Positions 1 to 7,250 of a DNA stretch of 8,099 bases are shown here, in pieces; the stretch's first letter is position 1, and every line of letters starts with the position of its first letter. Under the pieces are notes generated by a model, which saw only the letters and a list, made by a program, of their open reading frames with translations, was not told where the DNA came from and ran no database searches. The position numbers were made by a program, and so were the translations under genes. Location: positions 1 through 8,099 of the forward strand of contig CALQCV020000077.1 in assembly GCA_943329165.2 (NCBI GenBank), in the 5' to 3' direction. The stretch comes from Candidatus Nitrotoga sp. CP45. GTDB taxonomy: Bacteria; Bacteroidota; Bacteroidia; Flavobacteriales; Flavobacteriaceae.

Positions 1-1153
1 ACCAATGCGGAAATCCAATAATTCCACTCTAGATGTTTTAGCTACCTTTTTAGAATATGCTTCCTACCAAGATTTTGTAAAGAAAAAAAATGAATATGAA
101 AAATGGTATGCAGATGCCAAGTTGCAAAACCTAAAGTTTAAAAAAAATCTTACTAGAGATGATTTTCAGTTTATTAGTGAGTTAATAGAAAAATCAGAAT
201 CTAATACCGTTTTTATTTCACTATTTGAATATGCCTTTTATAATGAAAAATGGGACTATTGTAATGCATTGTTCGATGAAAACAACATTAGTAGTTTTAA
301 AAATAAGCTTCCAATAAATCATTTTCAAACGAATATAGCCTATATCCTTTTTATATTTTTATATGGAATTTCTAAAGAAAGCTTTGTAACTAGCATAGAG
401 AAATTGATAGCAAACAAAAACTTTAGAGAAAACGTAATCTATATTTATATAGATATCATGGGATTGAATAAAAGGTATGGTATCATTCTTGAAAAAATAG
501 AAAAAGTATCCTTAAGCAGCGATGAACAATTGTTTTTGAAACTTTCAAGTGGATTGAAGCTCTATCTTAATAAGAGTAAAAAATTACCTAAAATCAATAA
601 CCCTACAATTAACGAATTAGAATTATTACCAGAGGTACTTGTTGGAAGATTTTATGGCTACCAAATGTTATGTGCGGTACAAAATCAAAACAAAGACAAA
701 GAAGAAATTGTTTGGAACGATTTCTTATCTTTCATTAAAAAAGAGACGCATATTCGTCAATATTTTCATGAATTTGTTCACGCATTACTACTCTTAAAGA
801 GAATACAAAAATTAAACTACTTACTAGATAATTATTTTGAAGAAATTATAGATCAATTGCACATGCATTCCTACTTGGATTTGTTTATATACAATCTTAT
901 TGATGTGATGGTTAGTTATACAAATAAAGATTTAAAAAGAGCCCATCATATCTTTAAAAATTTAGATACAACGATTTCTAAATATGGAGCAGCTTACAAT
1001 GATTACTATTTGATTTATTATACAATTACCGGGTATCACTTAGCCACAAATTATAAAGGAAAACAATTATTTAAAGAAGAATATCTAAAACATGTTGCCT
1101 TAGCTAAATTTAAAGTGTTTGATGAATTATATTTAGAAACTTATTTTGGATAA
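1..1153 (+). CDS. Helical HTH/TPR-like protein, 5'-partial (paralog of two other genes in the window)
   Basis: No named family is recognised. The frame is open to the left edge, and the first ATG (position 5) is probably not the true start. The residues straight after it (STLDVLATFLEYASYQDF) align with the middle of the N-terminal domain of the proteins at 3978-5069 (NTLSIITRFLDYIDWEDF) and 5969-7198 (DTLNVVARYLNYDDWEDF). In those proteins this stretch begins about 65-70 residues in, so roughly 55-60 residues, including the HTH-like helix, lie upstream of the window. The remaining 380 or so residues are predicted helical, rich in Lys, Leu, Tyr and Phe, with no signal peptide or clear membrane segment, consistent with a cytoplasmic TPR-like repeat domain. 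A regulatory role is inferred from the paralogs. It is convergent with the secreted-protein gene at 1256-3904. A coding-looking tail follows the stop in another frame (1137-1202). Confidence 0.8.
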   Translation, partial: PMRKSNNSTLDVLATFLEYASYQDFVKKKNEYEKWYADAKLQNLKFKKNLTRDDFQFISELIEKSESNTVFISLFEYAFYNEKWDYCNALFDENNISSFKNKLPINHFQTNIAYILFIFLYGISKESFVTSIEKLIANKNFRENVIYIYIDIMGLNKRYGIILEKIEKVSLSSDEQLFLKLSSGLKLYLNKSKKLPKINNPTINELELLPEVLVGRFYGYQMLCAVQNQNKDKEEIVWNDFLSFIKKETHIRQYFHEFVHALLLLKRIQKLNYLLDNYFEEIIDQLHMHSYLDLFIYNLIDVMVSYTNKDLKRAHHIFKNLDTTISKYGAAYNDYYLIYYTITGYHLATNYKGKQLFKEEYLKHVALAKFKVFDELYLETYFG

Positions 1154-1202
1154 TCTTATTCAGCAAGCGAATGCTAAATATGATTTGGAGTTGGAGAAAT
1201 AG
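1137..1202 (+). other. Possible frame-shifted C-terminal tail
   Basis: Immediately around the TAA stop of the preceding gene (1151-1153), another forward frame is open from 1137 to a TAG at 1200-1202. It reads like ordinary protein, including LIQQANAKYDLELEK, which is richer in Gln, Ala, Glu and Asp codons than expected from AT-rich spacer. It has no start codon of its own. It may be the remnant of a longer C-terminus lost by a small indel near 1140, or chance. The two complete paralogs show no matching tail. Confidence 0.25.
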
Positions 1203-1204
1203 AA

Positions 1205-1234
1205 ATAAAAAAGCAGCTCATTGCTGAGCTGCTG
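1205..1234 (-). terminator. Rho-independent terminator of the secreted delta-60 protein gene
   Basis: AGCAGCTCA (1212-1220) and TGAGCTGCT (1225-1233) form a perfect 9-bp stem around the loop TTGC. On the plus strand the hairpin is preceded by an A-rich run (about 1203-1212), which becomes a U-tract in a minus-strand transcript. No T-tract follows it on the plus strand. It therefore mainly serves the minus-strand gene ending at 1256, about 22 bp away. Confidence 0.8.
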
Positions 1235-1255
1235 TAAATACAAACTTAACTTACT

Positions 1256-3904
1256 CTAATTTTCTTTAATTAACTTAACACTTTGTGTCCCTTTAGGAGA
1301 GGAAAAAACAAGCAAATAATTTCCCGATAAAAACTCTCCTATAGCAACGTTTTGATTATGGTCTCCAGCACCTTGCATCTCATTAGAACGAATAGTTTTC
1401 ATTACTCGTCCCATCATATCAACTATCGAGATAGAAATTACTGCGTCTTCTTGTAACGTATAACTAAAAGTAGCTTCAGACTCAATAGGATTGGGATATA
1501 CAAGGATTTTATTTTCAGTAACCGCAAAATCAAGTGTTCCTAAGGCTATATCAGTATATCGAATTAAGGCACCGATATATTTTGAACCTGTAAAGGTATA
1601 ACCGCCTTCTAACAATCTTCCGTTTTGAGTCCAAAGTAATTTATTAATCACATGATTATAGTTAGTATAAATAGAAGTTGTTAATGTGCCATTAGCTCCA
1701 AAACCTGTATCTAAAGTTCCATTCGTGGAAAAACGAAGTATTCCCCCATTGGCAGAGCATAAAATCTTACCGTCGGGTTGCAAAACCATATCGCCACTTG
1801 AATAAGGAATTGTAACAGAGCCGTTAGTTCCAAAAGAAGTGTCATAAGAACCGTCTGAATTAAATTGAGTTACAAGACGCGTATTGCTAATTCTAGCATC
1901 AATCAAAAACTTATTATTTTGAGTGCCTTTAATAGTAAAAGGATAATAAACTGTTCCTGTTTGTACGGTTACTTTACCATTGATGCCAAAAGTAGTGTCT
2001 AAAGTTCCTGTTGCATTAAACCTAACAATTCCTCCTATCCAATTTCCATTAATATCTATAGAGCAAGCCATCACTATTTTATTGTCTGATTGTATAAAGA
2101 TATCTGTAGGAAATTCTTCTTCATTTACATCTATAGTATCAAAGCGAGCGGTGGCAATTCCATCAACACCAAACGTTGTATCAATGCTTCCATCATTATT
2201 AAGACGGTACAATCCAATATTATAAAGACTATTATTAAAATAATCAAATACAATATAAATTTTTCCGTCTGAACTAGTTACAATATTATCAATAAAATTA
2301 ACCGCACCACCAGTAGCTGTTGGCGAAAAATCTAAGACACCTGAATTAGCAAATCCGGTATCTAAAGACCCGTCAACAGTAAATCGTTTAATCAAACCAT
2401 CTAAAGTTGATATTAACATTTTCCCATCAGACTGTTTTGCTAATCTATAGGGATTAACTAAACCCGTATCAACTAAACCAGTATTATCTGCTCCAAATAA
2501 AGTATCTATATTTCCATTACTATTATTTCTAGTCAATAATGCAGTATTACCTACACCTTGTTGTTCTGATGTAAGCAGAGCCACTGTTTTTCCATTTGTC
2601 TGTTCTATTATTGACACTACTGTATCAGTTCCCTGTAATAGATTGATATTGGTGTCATTTACATACGAACCTGAAGCAGCAAAATTCACTAATCTAATTT
2701 TGTAATTTATCGTGTCATAAGAAGTAGCACCAACAATATAACTTCCATCGGGTTTTTGCAATAAAAAACTAGTATAGCTAAAATTACCATCATAGGCAAA
2801 ACAATAGCAATAGGACGCTGAACCTACGAAGCTAGAGTCATAATTACCATTGGCATCAAGTTGAATAACAGCAGGGGTGCCTGTTCCAGTGCCAGCCAAA
2901 TAGCTACTGCCCGAAATTGCAATCTTGTCGGAAGCAATTATTTTTACTTCCGATCGATCGATGGCAGAAGATCCGTTATAATATTTTCGGAAACCACCTC
3001 TATTAAAATTTACAGTAGTATCTAATGTGCCGTTTGTGTTTATTCTGCGAGCAATTAAATACTCTACACCTGTTGTATCTCTTGATGACCCTACTAAAAT
3101 CAGTTTACCATCCGATTGAAAATCCATTGAAGTCAAAGCATCATTAGTGCCATAATCAAATGTTAGGACTCCATTTGTGCCAAAAATATCTAAGGTACCT
3201 GTACTGGTATATCTTGTAATAAAAAAATCAGAATCAGTTGATGAAATTTCTTTTGAACCACAAATAGTAATCTTCCCATTTGTTGGTGTTATTTTAAGGT
3301 TATACCCATATTCACTAGTGCCTGGTAAATTTAAAACTGCTATTCCATCTGTATCGAAACTAGTAGTTAAAGACCCATCAGAATTTAAAGACCCAACAAT
3401 TAAATCAGTATCAGTACCATTACTATAATTTCCGGTAAAAATGATTTTACCTGAATTGTTTATTGCAACTGCATTTATTTGTAAAGCTGTAAAATTAGTT
3501 AAATTGGGACTAATAAAATTAACATCTGTTGACCCATCTGTATTTAATCTATAAATTGCATTCGAGAAAGCAATTATTATTTTGCCATCGGGTTGTATAG
3601 CAATAACATTGACAGCACTTGACAAATACCTGAACCCACAAAAATTAAAGGAAGTATCTAAAATTTCTGTAGCTGTAAAACGTGCAATATATCCCGCGCC
3701 TGAACCATTCCAAGTCCTTCCAACAACTAAAATTTTACCATCAGCTTGTAAAGTTGCAGCTCTTACAAAATCATTAGAGGCAGCATTAGATAATTGTTCA
3801 GTAATAACTATTCCTCCATTAGGCCCAAAGTTAGCATCTAAAGATTGTGAAAAAGAAACTGCAGTTGTAAAAAGCGTAAAATAAAAAAGTAATTTGTTTT
3901 TCAT
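1256..3904 (-). CDS. Secreted delta-60 repeat protein with T9SS type A sorting domain
   Basis: This 882-residue exported protein begins with a signal peptide (a basic MKNK, then a hydrophobic stretch to about residue 20, ending SFSQ). Residues of about 20-796 are some 14 degenerate repeats of the delta-60 type. Each opens with a G-[ST]-[LIY]-D-[TS]-x-F-x-x-x-G motif and has an inner 'Q.DGKI...G' strand and a closing '(I/L).R(F/L/Y)' strand. Clear units include GTLDTTFGINGKV and GSYDTSFGTNGSV. Residues 797-882 are a Por/T9SS type A C-terminal sorting domain, starting NKILVYPNP and containing DMMGRVMK, a GNYLLVF strand and a final KLIKEN. The protein is therefore expected to cross the inner membrane by Sec and the outer membrane by T9SS, to be surface-attached or released. 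The repeats are thought to fold as beta-propeller-like blades; the ligand is unknown. It has no Shine-Dalgarno sequence. It starts 73 bp downstream of the putative regulator gene on the same strand, with no clear terminator between them, so co-transcription is possible. Confidence 0.95.
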   Translation of the reverse strand: MKNKLLFYFTLFTTAVSFSQSLDANFGPNGGIVITEQLSNAASNDFVRAATLQADGKILVVGRTWNGSGAGYIARFTATEILDTSFNFCGFRYLSSAVNVIAIQPDGKIIIAFSNAIYRLNTDGSTDVNFISPNLTNFTALQINAVAINNSGKIIFTGNYSNGTDTDLIVGSLNSDGSLTTSFDTDGIAVLNLPGTSEYGYNLKITPTNGKITICGSKEISSTDSDFFITRYTSTGTLDIFGTNGVLTFDYGTNDALTSMDFQSDGKLILVGSSRDTTGVEYLIARRINTNGTLDTTVNFNRGGFRKYYNGSSAIDRSEVKIIASDKIAISGSSYLAGTGTGTPAVIQLDANGNYDSSFVGSASYCYCFAYDGNFSYTSFLLQKPDGSYIVGATSYDTINYKIRLVNFAASGSYVNDTNINLLQGTDTVVSIIEQTNGKTVALLTSEQQGVGNTALLTRNNSNGNIDTLFGADNTGLVDTGLVNPYRLAKQSDGKMLISTLDGLIKRFTVDGSLDTGFANSGVLDFSPTATGGAVNFIDNIVTSSDGKIYIVFDYFNNSLYNIGLYRLNNDGSIDTTFGVDGIATARFDTIDVNEEEFPTDIFIQSDNKIVMACSIDINGNWIGGIVRFNATGTLDTTFGINGKVTVQTGTVYYPFTIKGTQNNKFLIDARISNTRLVTQFNSDGSYDTSFGTNGSVTIPYSSGDMVLQPDGKILCSANGGILRFSTNGTLDTGFGANGTLTTSIYTNYNHVINKLLWTQNGRLLEGGYTFTGSKYIGALIRYTDIALGTLDFAVTENKILVYPNPIESEATFSYTLQEDAVISISIVDMMGRVMKTIRSNEMQGAGDHNQNVAIGEFLSGNYLLVFSSPKGTQSVKLIKEN
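1517..3847 (-). repeat. About 14 tandem delta-60 protein repeats
   Basis: By eye, 14 successive units of about 44-61 residues fill the protein between signal peptide and sorting domain. The canonical opening G-S/T-L-D-T-x-F-G-x-x-G is best kept in the last five or six units (nearest the C-terminus). Units 3, 6, 7 and 8 are degenerate. Unit 5 lacks two residues in the opening (GTLDIFGTNG), an in-frame deletion relative to its neighbours. The DNA copies are diverged, so this is old duplication and not a recent, unstable tandem array. Confidence 0.8.
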
Positions 3905-3977
3905 TATAGTAAAGTTTAATTTACTACAATGTTACTAATACGCTAACTAATAAAACAGTTCATTTTGGTTCAAGTTA

Positions 3978-5069
3978 CTATATTGGCCTCTGCTGTAATA
4001 ACCCATTAGGTTCAAAATAAGGTAACACTTTAGCTAAAGGTTTATGCAATAAGCCATCAGGGAAAAGGGCAAATTCATTCTCAAAAATAGCTTTGAGTTG
4101 TTCTTGATAATTATTATTCACCTTAGTCATTAAGAAAACATCTCCTAGATTATAAAATACAATTCTGCGCTCAATATAGGTAAGGGTAACATAAACCTCT
4201 TTAGCATAGTCTATAAGATAGTGCACATAATCGTCAAACAAGATTGAATTTGCATTTAGTAACTTAAAATAAACTAACTTAAGACTAAGGTAACGCAAAC
4301 GAGGAAAAATGTAAATGTTATCCATGTCGGTTTCTGAAAGCAGGGGCAAATCATAAAGAGTTTTACTTATTACCCATGCTTTATCATAAGCTCCTTTGCT
4401 ATAATAATTTCTTAACAAGACACAATTTCCAAAGATATAGCTTTGCAAATCAAGCAAACTTTGGTTGGGTTTGTAATTGCTTGTGTATATAGTGAACCCC
4501 TCATCATAGTTAGCAATTCTAAAACTAGGGTCTACTCCATATTCAAAAAACGATTCTCTAACAAAAGTATTATTGCCAAAATAGGTAAAAAAGGGCACAG
4601 TATCCGAGATCGATAATAAACTATCATAAAGCATTAAGGTGATGCTGTCTTTAGCCTCTTGTTCAACATCCAATATGTTGTCGAATAAGGCTTCTAAAGG
4701 CCTATAATTTTCTAATTGAATACATTGATAAAGCAATGATTTTTCAAGATTCGTTTGGGATAAATGACCGTTGGTATATTCAAATTTCTTTTTACTATGT
4801 ATGGTTCTGCAAAAATCTTCCCAATCGATATAGTCCAAAAACCGAGTAATGATGCTTAGAGTGTTGTAAAAAGGTTTATGTTCTTTATCATAAAGCAATA
4901 TGCGGTACAACGTACTTTGCGAAATTAGCCCCAAGCCCTCTTTAAAAATTAACTCGCTCAGTTTAGCACAATCTGATTTAGACTTAATACTATACCCTAT
5001 CTTTTTCATTAGTTGAAGATTCAACTCACGAACCGAAAAAGCATCAAAAGGATATAATTGTTGTGCCAT
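3978..5069 (-). CDS. Putative transcriptional regulator: HTH-like N-terminus plus helical (TPR-like) region
   Basis: The protein is 363 residues from the ATG at 5069. A TTG at 5090 would add seven residues but falls on a TAnnTTTG-type -7 box. The ATG gives MAQQLYPFDAF, which lines up with the start of the paralog at 5969-7198 (MNQQSPYLNAL). Residues of about 36-86 resemble a Cro/C1-type helix-turn-helix: SELIFKEGLGLISQSTLYR, a short loop, then NTLSIITRFLDYIDWEDFC. The HTH assignment is by pattern and not by profile. Residues of about 95-363 are predicted all-helical, lack a signal peptide or membrane span, and align with the paralog (for example FFEYGVD against FFYECYVD). The protein is probably cytoplasmic and DNA-binding with a helical-repeat sensor or interaction part. 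It lies just upstream of the T9SS-exported protein gene and divergent to the lipoprotein gene, so either could be its target (inference). Confidence 0.85.
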   Translation of the reverse strand: MAQQLYPFDAFSVRELNLQLMKKIGYSIKSKSDCAKLSELIFKEGLGLISQSTLYRILLYDKEHKPFYNTLSIITRFLDYIDWEDFCRTIHSKKKFEYTNGHLSQTNLEKSLLYQCIQLENYRPLEALFDNILDVEQEAKDSITLMLYDSLLSISDTVPFFTYFGNNTFVRESFFEYGVDPSFRIANYDEGFTIYTSNYKPNQSLLDLQSYIFGNCVLLRNYYSKGAYDKAWVISKTLYDLPLLSETDMDNIYIFPRLRYLSLKLVYFKLLNANSILFDDYVHYLIDYAKEVYVTLTYIERRIVFYNLGDVFLMTKVNNNYQEQLKAIFENEFALFPDGLLHKPLAKVLPYFEPNGLLQQRPI

Positions 5070-5087
5070 ATACTTGAATACAGGTTC

Positions 5088-5095
5088 CAAAAATA
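5088..5095 (-). promoter_or_regulatory. Candidate -7 box (TATTTTTG) for the regulator gene
   Basis: The minus strand reads TATTTTTG, an exact match to the Bacteroidota/Flavobacterium -7 consensus TAnnTTTG. It lies 18 bp ahead of the ATG at 5069, which would give a very short leader. No convincing TTG -33 element lies 17-23 bp upstream, so the call rests on one box in AT-rich DNA. Confidence 0.35.
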
Positions 5096-5158
5096 GGGAA
5101 CAAATTATGAAATCCTATTTTTTAGTTTGAAATTATAGTTGCTGATAAAGATTTTTGA

Positions 5159-5193
5159 AAAGTTGAAACTATCAAAGTTGAAACAAATTGAAC
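5159..5193. repeat. Direct repeats AAAGTTGAAAC, candidate operator
   Basis: AAAGTTGAAAC occurs exactly at 5159-5169 and again at 5174-5184 (15-bp period). A degenerate third copy (AAATTGAAC) lies at 5185-5193 and a looser relative (AGTTTGAAA) at 5123-5131. They lie in the 248-bp divergent region between the putative regulator (start 5069) and the lipoprotein gene (start 5318). This is a plausible place for a regulator to control both. Function is inferred from position only. Nothing else convincing was seen in this region apart from the two -7-like boxes. Confidence 0.5.
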
Positions 5194-5236
5194 TAAAATA
5201 AAGTATTGAAAATCTAGAATTAACAATTTATATTTA

Positions 5237-5244
5237 TATGTTTG
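5237..5244 (+). promoter_or_regulatory. Candidate -7 box (TATGTTTG) for the lipoprotein gene
   Basis: TATGTTTG matches TAnnTTTG exactly and sits 73 bp before the lipoprotein ATG, implying a leader of about 65 nt. The nearest upstream TTG (5206-5208) is 28 bp away, longer than the usual 17-23 bp, so support is limited. Confidence 0.3.
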
Positions 5245-5317
5245 ACGCATTAAAATTAAACTCATAGTGAGCATATTTTAATATCTAATTCTAATTAATA
5301 AACCTTAAACCAATTTC

Positions 5318-5905
5318 ATGAAAAAAATTTTAATCATTACAATTTTAGCAATTTCAATCTTAGGATGTAGTTCAGATTCAAACAGTTCAAACAATAATTT
5401 ATTTTTAAATATAAATATAGGTGGAACAAATTATTCAAGTGAAGGTATGTTTTCTACTGGTTATGGCGGAGAAGAAAACTGTCTAAATAATGGTAATTTA
5501 TTTCTTCAATATGTGGGTCAAGTAGAAAATTCATCTTTTTTTATTGAATGTGAATTTGTTCATTTTGAAAATGTAATAGATTTTGACAATCCACAAAAAA
5601 ATATTGTAACAAACACAAGATTAACAGATATTAATGACCTGTGGGAGGCCAATTATGGAGAAGATGTTTGTAGTAAAAACAATGATTTTTCTATAATTTA
5701 TGAAGATAAAGTTTCCAATGAGTTCTTACGCTTAAAACCCAATTCAGCAATGAATCATACCATAACTAATGTAGCGTTTAGTTCAGAAGATGCAACTAGT
5801 AAATTTTATATTATTGAAGGTACATTTAGTGCAACATTCTTAAAAGGAAATATTGATGTTCCCGTTAATGGTAACTATAGGATTAAAATAGAAACTCTTA
5901 AGTAA
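5318..5905 (+). CDS. Hypothetical lipoprotein
   Basis: This 195-residue protein has a type II (lipoprotein) signal peptide: MKK, a hydrophobic run (ILIITILAIS), then the lipobox ILGC with the lipidated cysteine at residue 17. The following Ser/Asp/Asn-rich tether (SSDSNSSNNN) is typical of Bacteroidota lipoproteins. Acidic residues just after the cysteine can act as a surface-export signal in this phylum, but only one Asp is close here, so surface exposure is uncertain. The mature part looks like a beta-rich domain: an opening strand 'LFLNINIGGTNYSSEG' and a closing 'EGTFSATF...VNGNYRIKIE'. That layout recalls small beta-sandwich Bacteroidota lipoproteins (a loose resemblance, not a family assignment). 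Three further cysteines (in ENCLNN, IECEF and DVCSKN) could form a disulfide. The gene is divergent from the putative regulator at 3978-5069 and has its own strong terminator, so it is probably monocistronic. Confidence 0.88.
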   Translation: MKKILIITILAISILGCSSDSNSSNNNLFLNINIGGTNYSSEGMFSTGYGGEENCLNNGNLFLQYVGQVENSSFFIECEFVHFENVIDFDNPQKNIVTNTRLTDINDLWEANYGEDVCSKNNDFSIIYEDKVSNEFLRLKPNSAMNHTITNVAFSSEDATSKFYIIEGTFSATFLKGNIDVPVNGNYRIKIETLK

Positions 5906-5925
5906 AAGACTTATTTTACGGTATT

Positions 5926-5963
5926 AAATAAAGGGGTTCAATAAATATTGAACCCCTTTATTT
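5926..5963. terminator. Bidirectional hairpin terminator
   Basis: AAATAAAGGGGTTCAAT (5926-5942) and its exact reverse complement (5947-5963) form a perfect 17-bp stem with a 4-nt loop (AAAT). The stem has a GGGG/CCCC core and A/T-rich outer arms that supply a U-rich 3' side in either direction. It lies 20 bp after the lipoprotein stop and 5 bp beyond the stop of the convergent gene at 5969-7198, so it can terminate both. Confidence 0.9.
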
Positions 5964-5968
5964 ATAGA

Positions 5969-7198
5969 TTAATCCTGCAATAATCTCAACACCCAATTCA
6001 CTCCTTTTTCTTCACAATACCCTTCGAGATTTGAAGCAAGTATATTTTTATTTTCTCCAGTGGCAAATAGTGAGGAAACAGCAAACTCAATAGCTGTTTT
6101 TTCATTGCTTTCATTTTGAAACAGGATATTATGAATGCGGAATGGATTGTAAATAATTTTACTTTCAAAATACATCGATTTGCTAATCCAATACAATTGA
6201 AGCACGTATAAAGCAATGCTGTGGAATTCTTTCTTTTGGTTCTTAATTAGAGTATCAATACTTTCATTTAGTTCATTATAATTGAACAGTTCTTCTTTAA
6301 ACCCAAATAGCAACATTGCTTTTAATGATCTAGAAAATAACCATGCTTTTTCGTTCAGCTCCAAACTAGTTGATAAATCTATTAACTCTGCTAGATGAAG
6401 TTTCCAGGAATTTTGAAGCACCCCATTATAACCATCTATGAGTATTAAGCATTCTATCCATCTAGAAAGTTCGTGAAAATGGCAATTTTTTTTATCTAAT
6501 TGTGCTGTTAGATTTTGAAATTCTTTATGGTAGGTTGACAGTCTTTGTTCTTTATGAGCTGTTTGACTCATAACAAAACAATAAACATATAATTTTTTAT
6601 AGTCATTCGTTACCTTAGGCAAATAATAATTAATTAAAGCATTCGAAAAATAATTTTTTTCATTGTCTTCATCTACATAGCATTCATAAAAAAAGAGATG
6701 CCCAATACTACTGTCCGCCAACAATTGAAGTAGTTCTTTTTGCTTTTTACTTTTACGAACATAAGCACCTATTAATTCGGCTGCGGTAAACAAAATGGCT
6801 TCGTTTTCGTTTTCTTTTGCTTTTTCTAATACAAGTTGCAAGGCCTCAAAATCTTCATTAGCTAATGCCAATTGCAATACTGCTAAAGAAAAACCATCAG
6901 AGGCTTCGGTAAGAAAATAGTTGGGATCAAAAGGAACATTAGTTAGATTGTTACAAAAATCTTCCCAATCGTCATAATTCAAATACCGCGCAACTACATT
7001 TAAAGTATCTTTATATGGAGTTCTAAAAGGTTTTACCACGCCATACATCCGTGCTATAGTATGCGGTGAAATAAATAACTTTTCTAAAGCCAATACTTCC
7101 GAACACTTCCCGGCATTGGCAATATTCTTTATTTTAAATCCCAATTGGGTTTCCAGTTGGTTGCAAAGTGCATTTAAATAAGGACTTTGTTGGTTCAT
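5969..7198 (-). CDS. Putative transcriptional regulator: HTH-like N-terminus plus helical (TPR-like) region
   Basis: This 409-residue protein is paralogous to those at 1-1153 and 3978-5069. The N-terminal 85 or so residues carry the HTH-like signature: LALEKLFISPHTIARMYG (compare SELIFKEGLGLISQSTLYR in the paralog), then DTLNVVARYLNYDDWEDFC. The remaining 320 or so residues are all-helical, with repeating Leu/Ala/Tyr/Phe patterns (for example EDFEALQLVLEKAKENE and ELIGAYVRKSKKQKELLQLL), suggesting TPR-like hairpins. No signal peptide or membrane segment is seen, so it is probably cytoplasmic. The ATG at 7198 is chosen because a good -7 box lies 20 bp upstream and the N-terminus aligns with the paralog. 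It is divergent from the small-protein gene at 7327, with two phased direct repeats between them, which suggests auto-regulation and/or control of that gene (inference). Which DNA or signal it recognises cannot be told from the sequence. Confidence 0.9.
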   Translation of the reverse strand: MNQQSPYLNALCNQLETQLGFKIKNIANAGKCSEVLALEKLFISPHTIARMYGVVKPFRTPYKDTLNVVARYLNYDDWEDFCNNLTNVPFDPNYFLTEASDGFSLAVLQLALANEDFEALQLVLEKAKENENEAILFTAAELIGAYVRKSKKQKELLQLLADSSIGHLFFYECYVDEDNEKNYFSNALINYYLPKVTNDYKKLYVYCFVMSQTAHKEQRLSTYHKEFQNLTAQLDKKNCHFHELSRWIECLILIDGYNGVLQNSWKLHLAELIDLSTSLELNEKAWLFSRSLKAMLLFGFKEELFNYNELNESIDTLIKNQKKEFHSIALYVLQLYWISKSMYFESKIIYNPFRIHNILFQNESNEKTAIEFAVSSLFATGENKNILASNLEGYCEEKGVNWVLRLLQD

Positions 7199-7217
7199 TT
7201 TTTATGTTATGACAGCA

Positions 7218-7225
7218 CAAATATA
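7218..7225 (-). promoter_or_regulatory. Candidate -7 box (TATATTTG) for the 5969-7198 gene
   Basis: The minus strand reads TATATTTG, an exact TAnnTTTG match placed 19 bp before the ATG. About 20 bp further upstream is TTCG, a weak version of the TTG -33 element. This is the best-placed promoter candidate in the window. Confidence 0.45.
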
Positions 7226-7250
7226 GTTGTAAACCTTTTTTAAAGCGAAG

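Noticed and set aside
81..160. Two runs of eight A within the leftmost gene, possible phase-variation tracts
   Set aside because: Runs of this length are expected in such AT-rich coding DNA, and the frame is intact across both.
2950..2965. GATCGATCGAT run inside the secreted-protein gene
   Set aside because: It is a short palindromic run explained by codons for Ile-Asp-Arg-Ser, with no sign of a functional site.
1980..3884. Several open frames of 60-100 codons on the plus strand inside the delta-60 gene
   Set aside because: They are antisense to a clearly coding repeat protein. The recurring codon pattern of the repeats keeps the opposite frame open (recurrent peptides such as 'PSGCI' and 'SKVPV' mirror the repeat motifs), and they have no promoter or family signal.
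3905..3977. Repeated TTACTA hexamers and an imperfect inverted repeat between the regulator and secreted-protein genes
   Set aside because: Short AT-rich hexamers recur by chance. The inverted repeat is interrupted and has no T-tract, so neither an operator nor a terminator can be supported.
5255..5290. Tiny inverted repeats (CTCA-TAG-TGAG and ATATT-TT-AATAT) upstream of the lipoprotein gene
   Set aside because: Stems of 4-5 bp in AT-rich DNA are not significant.
5998..6216. 72-codon minus-strand frame inside the 5969-7198 gene
   Set aside because: It overlaps a coding region with clear paralogs in a different frame, and its composition is unlike a real protein.
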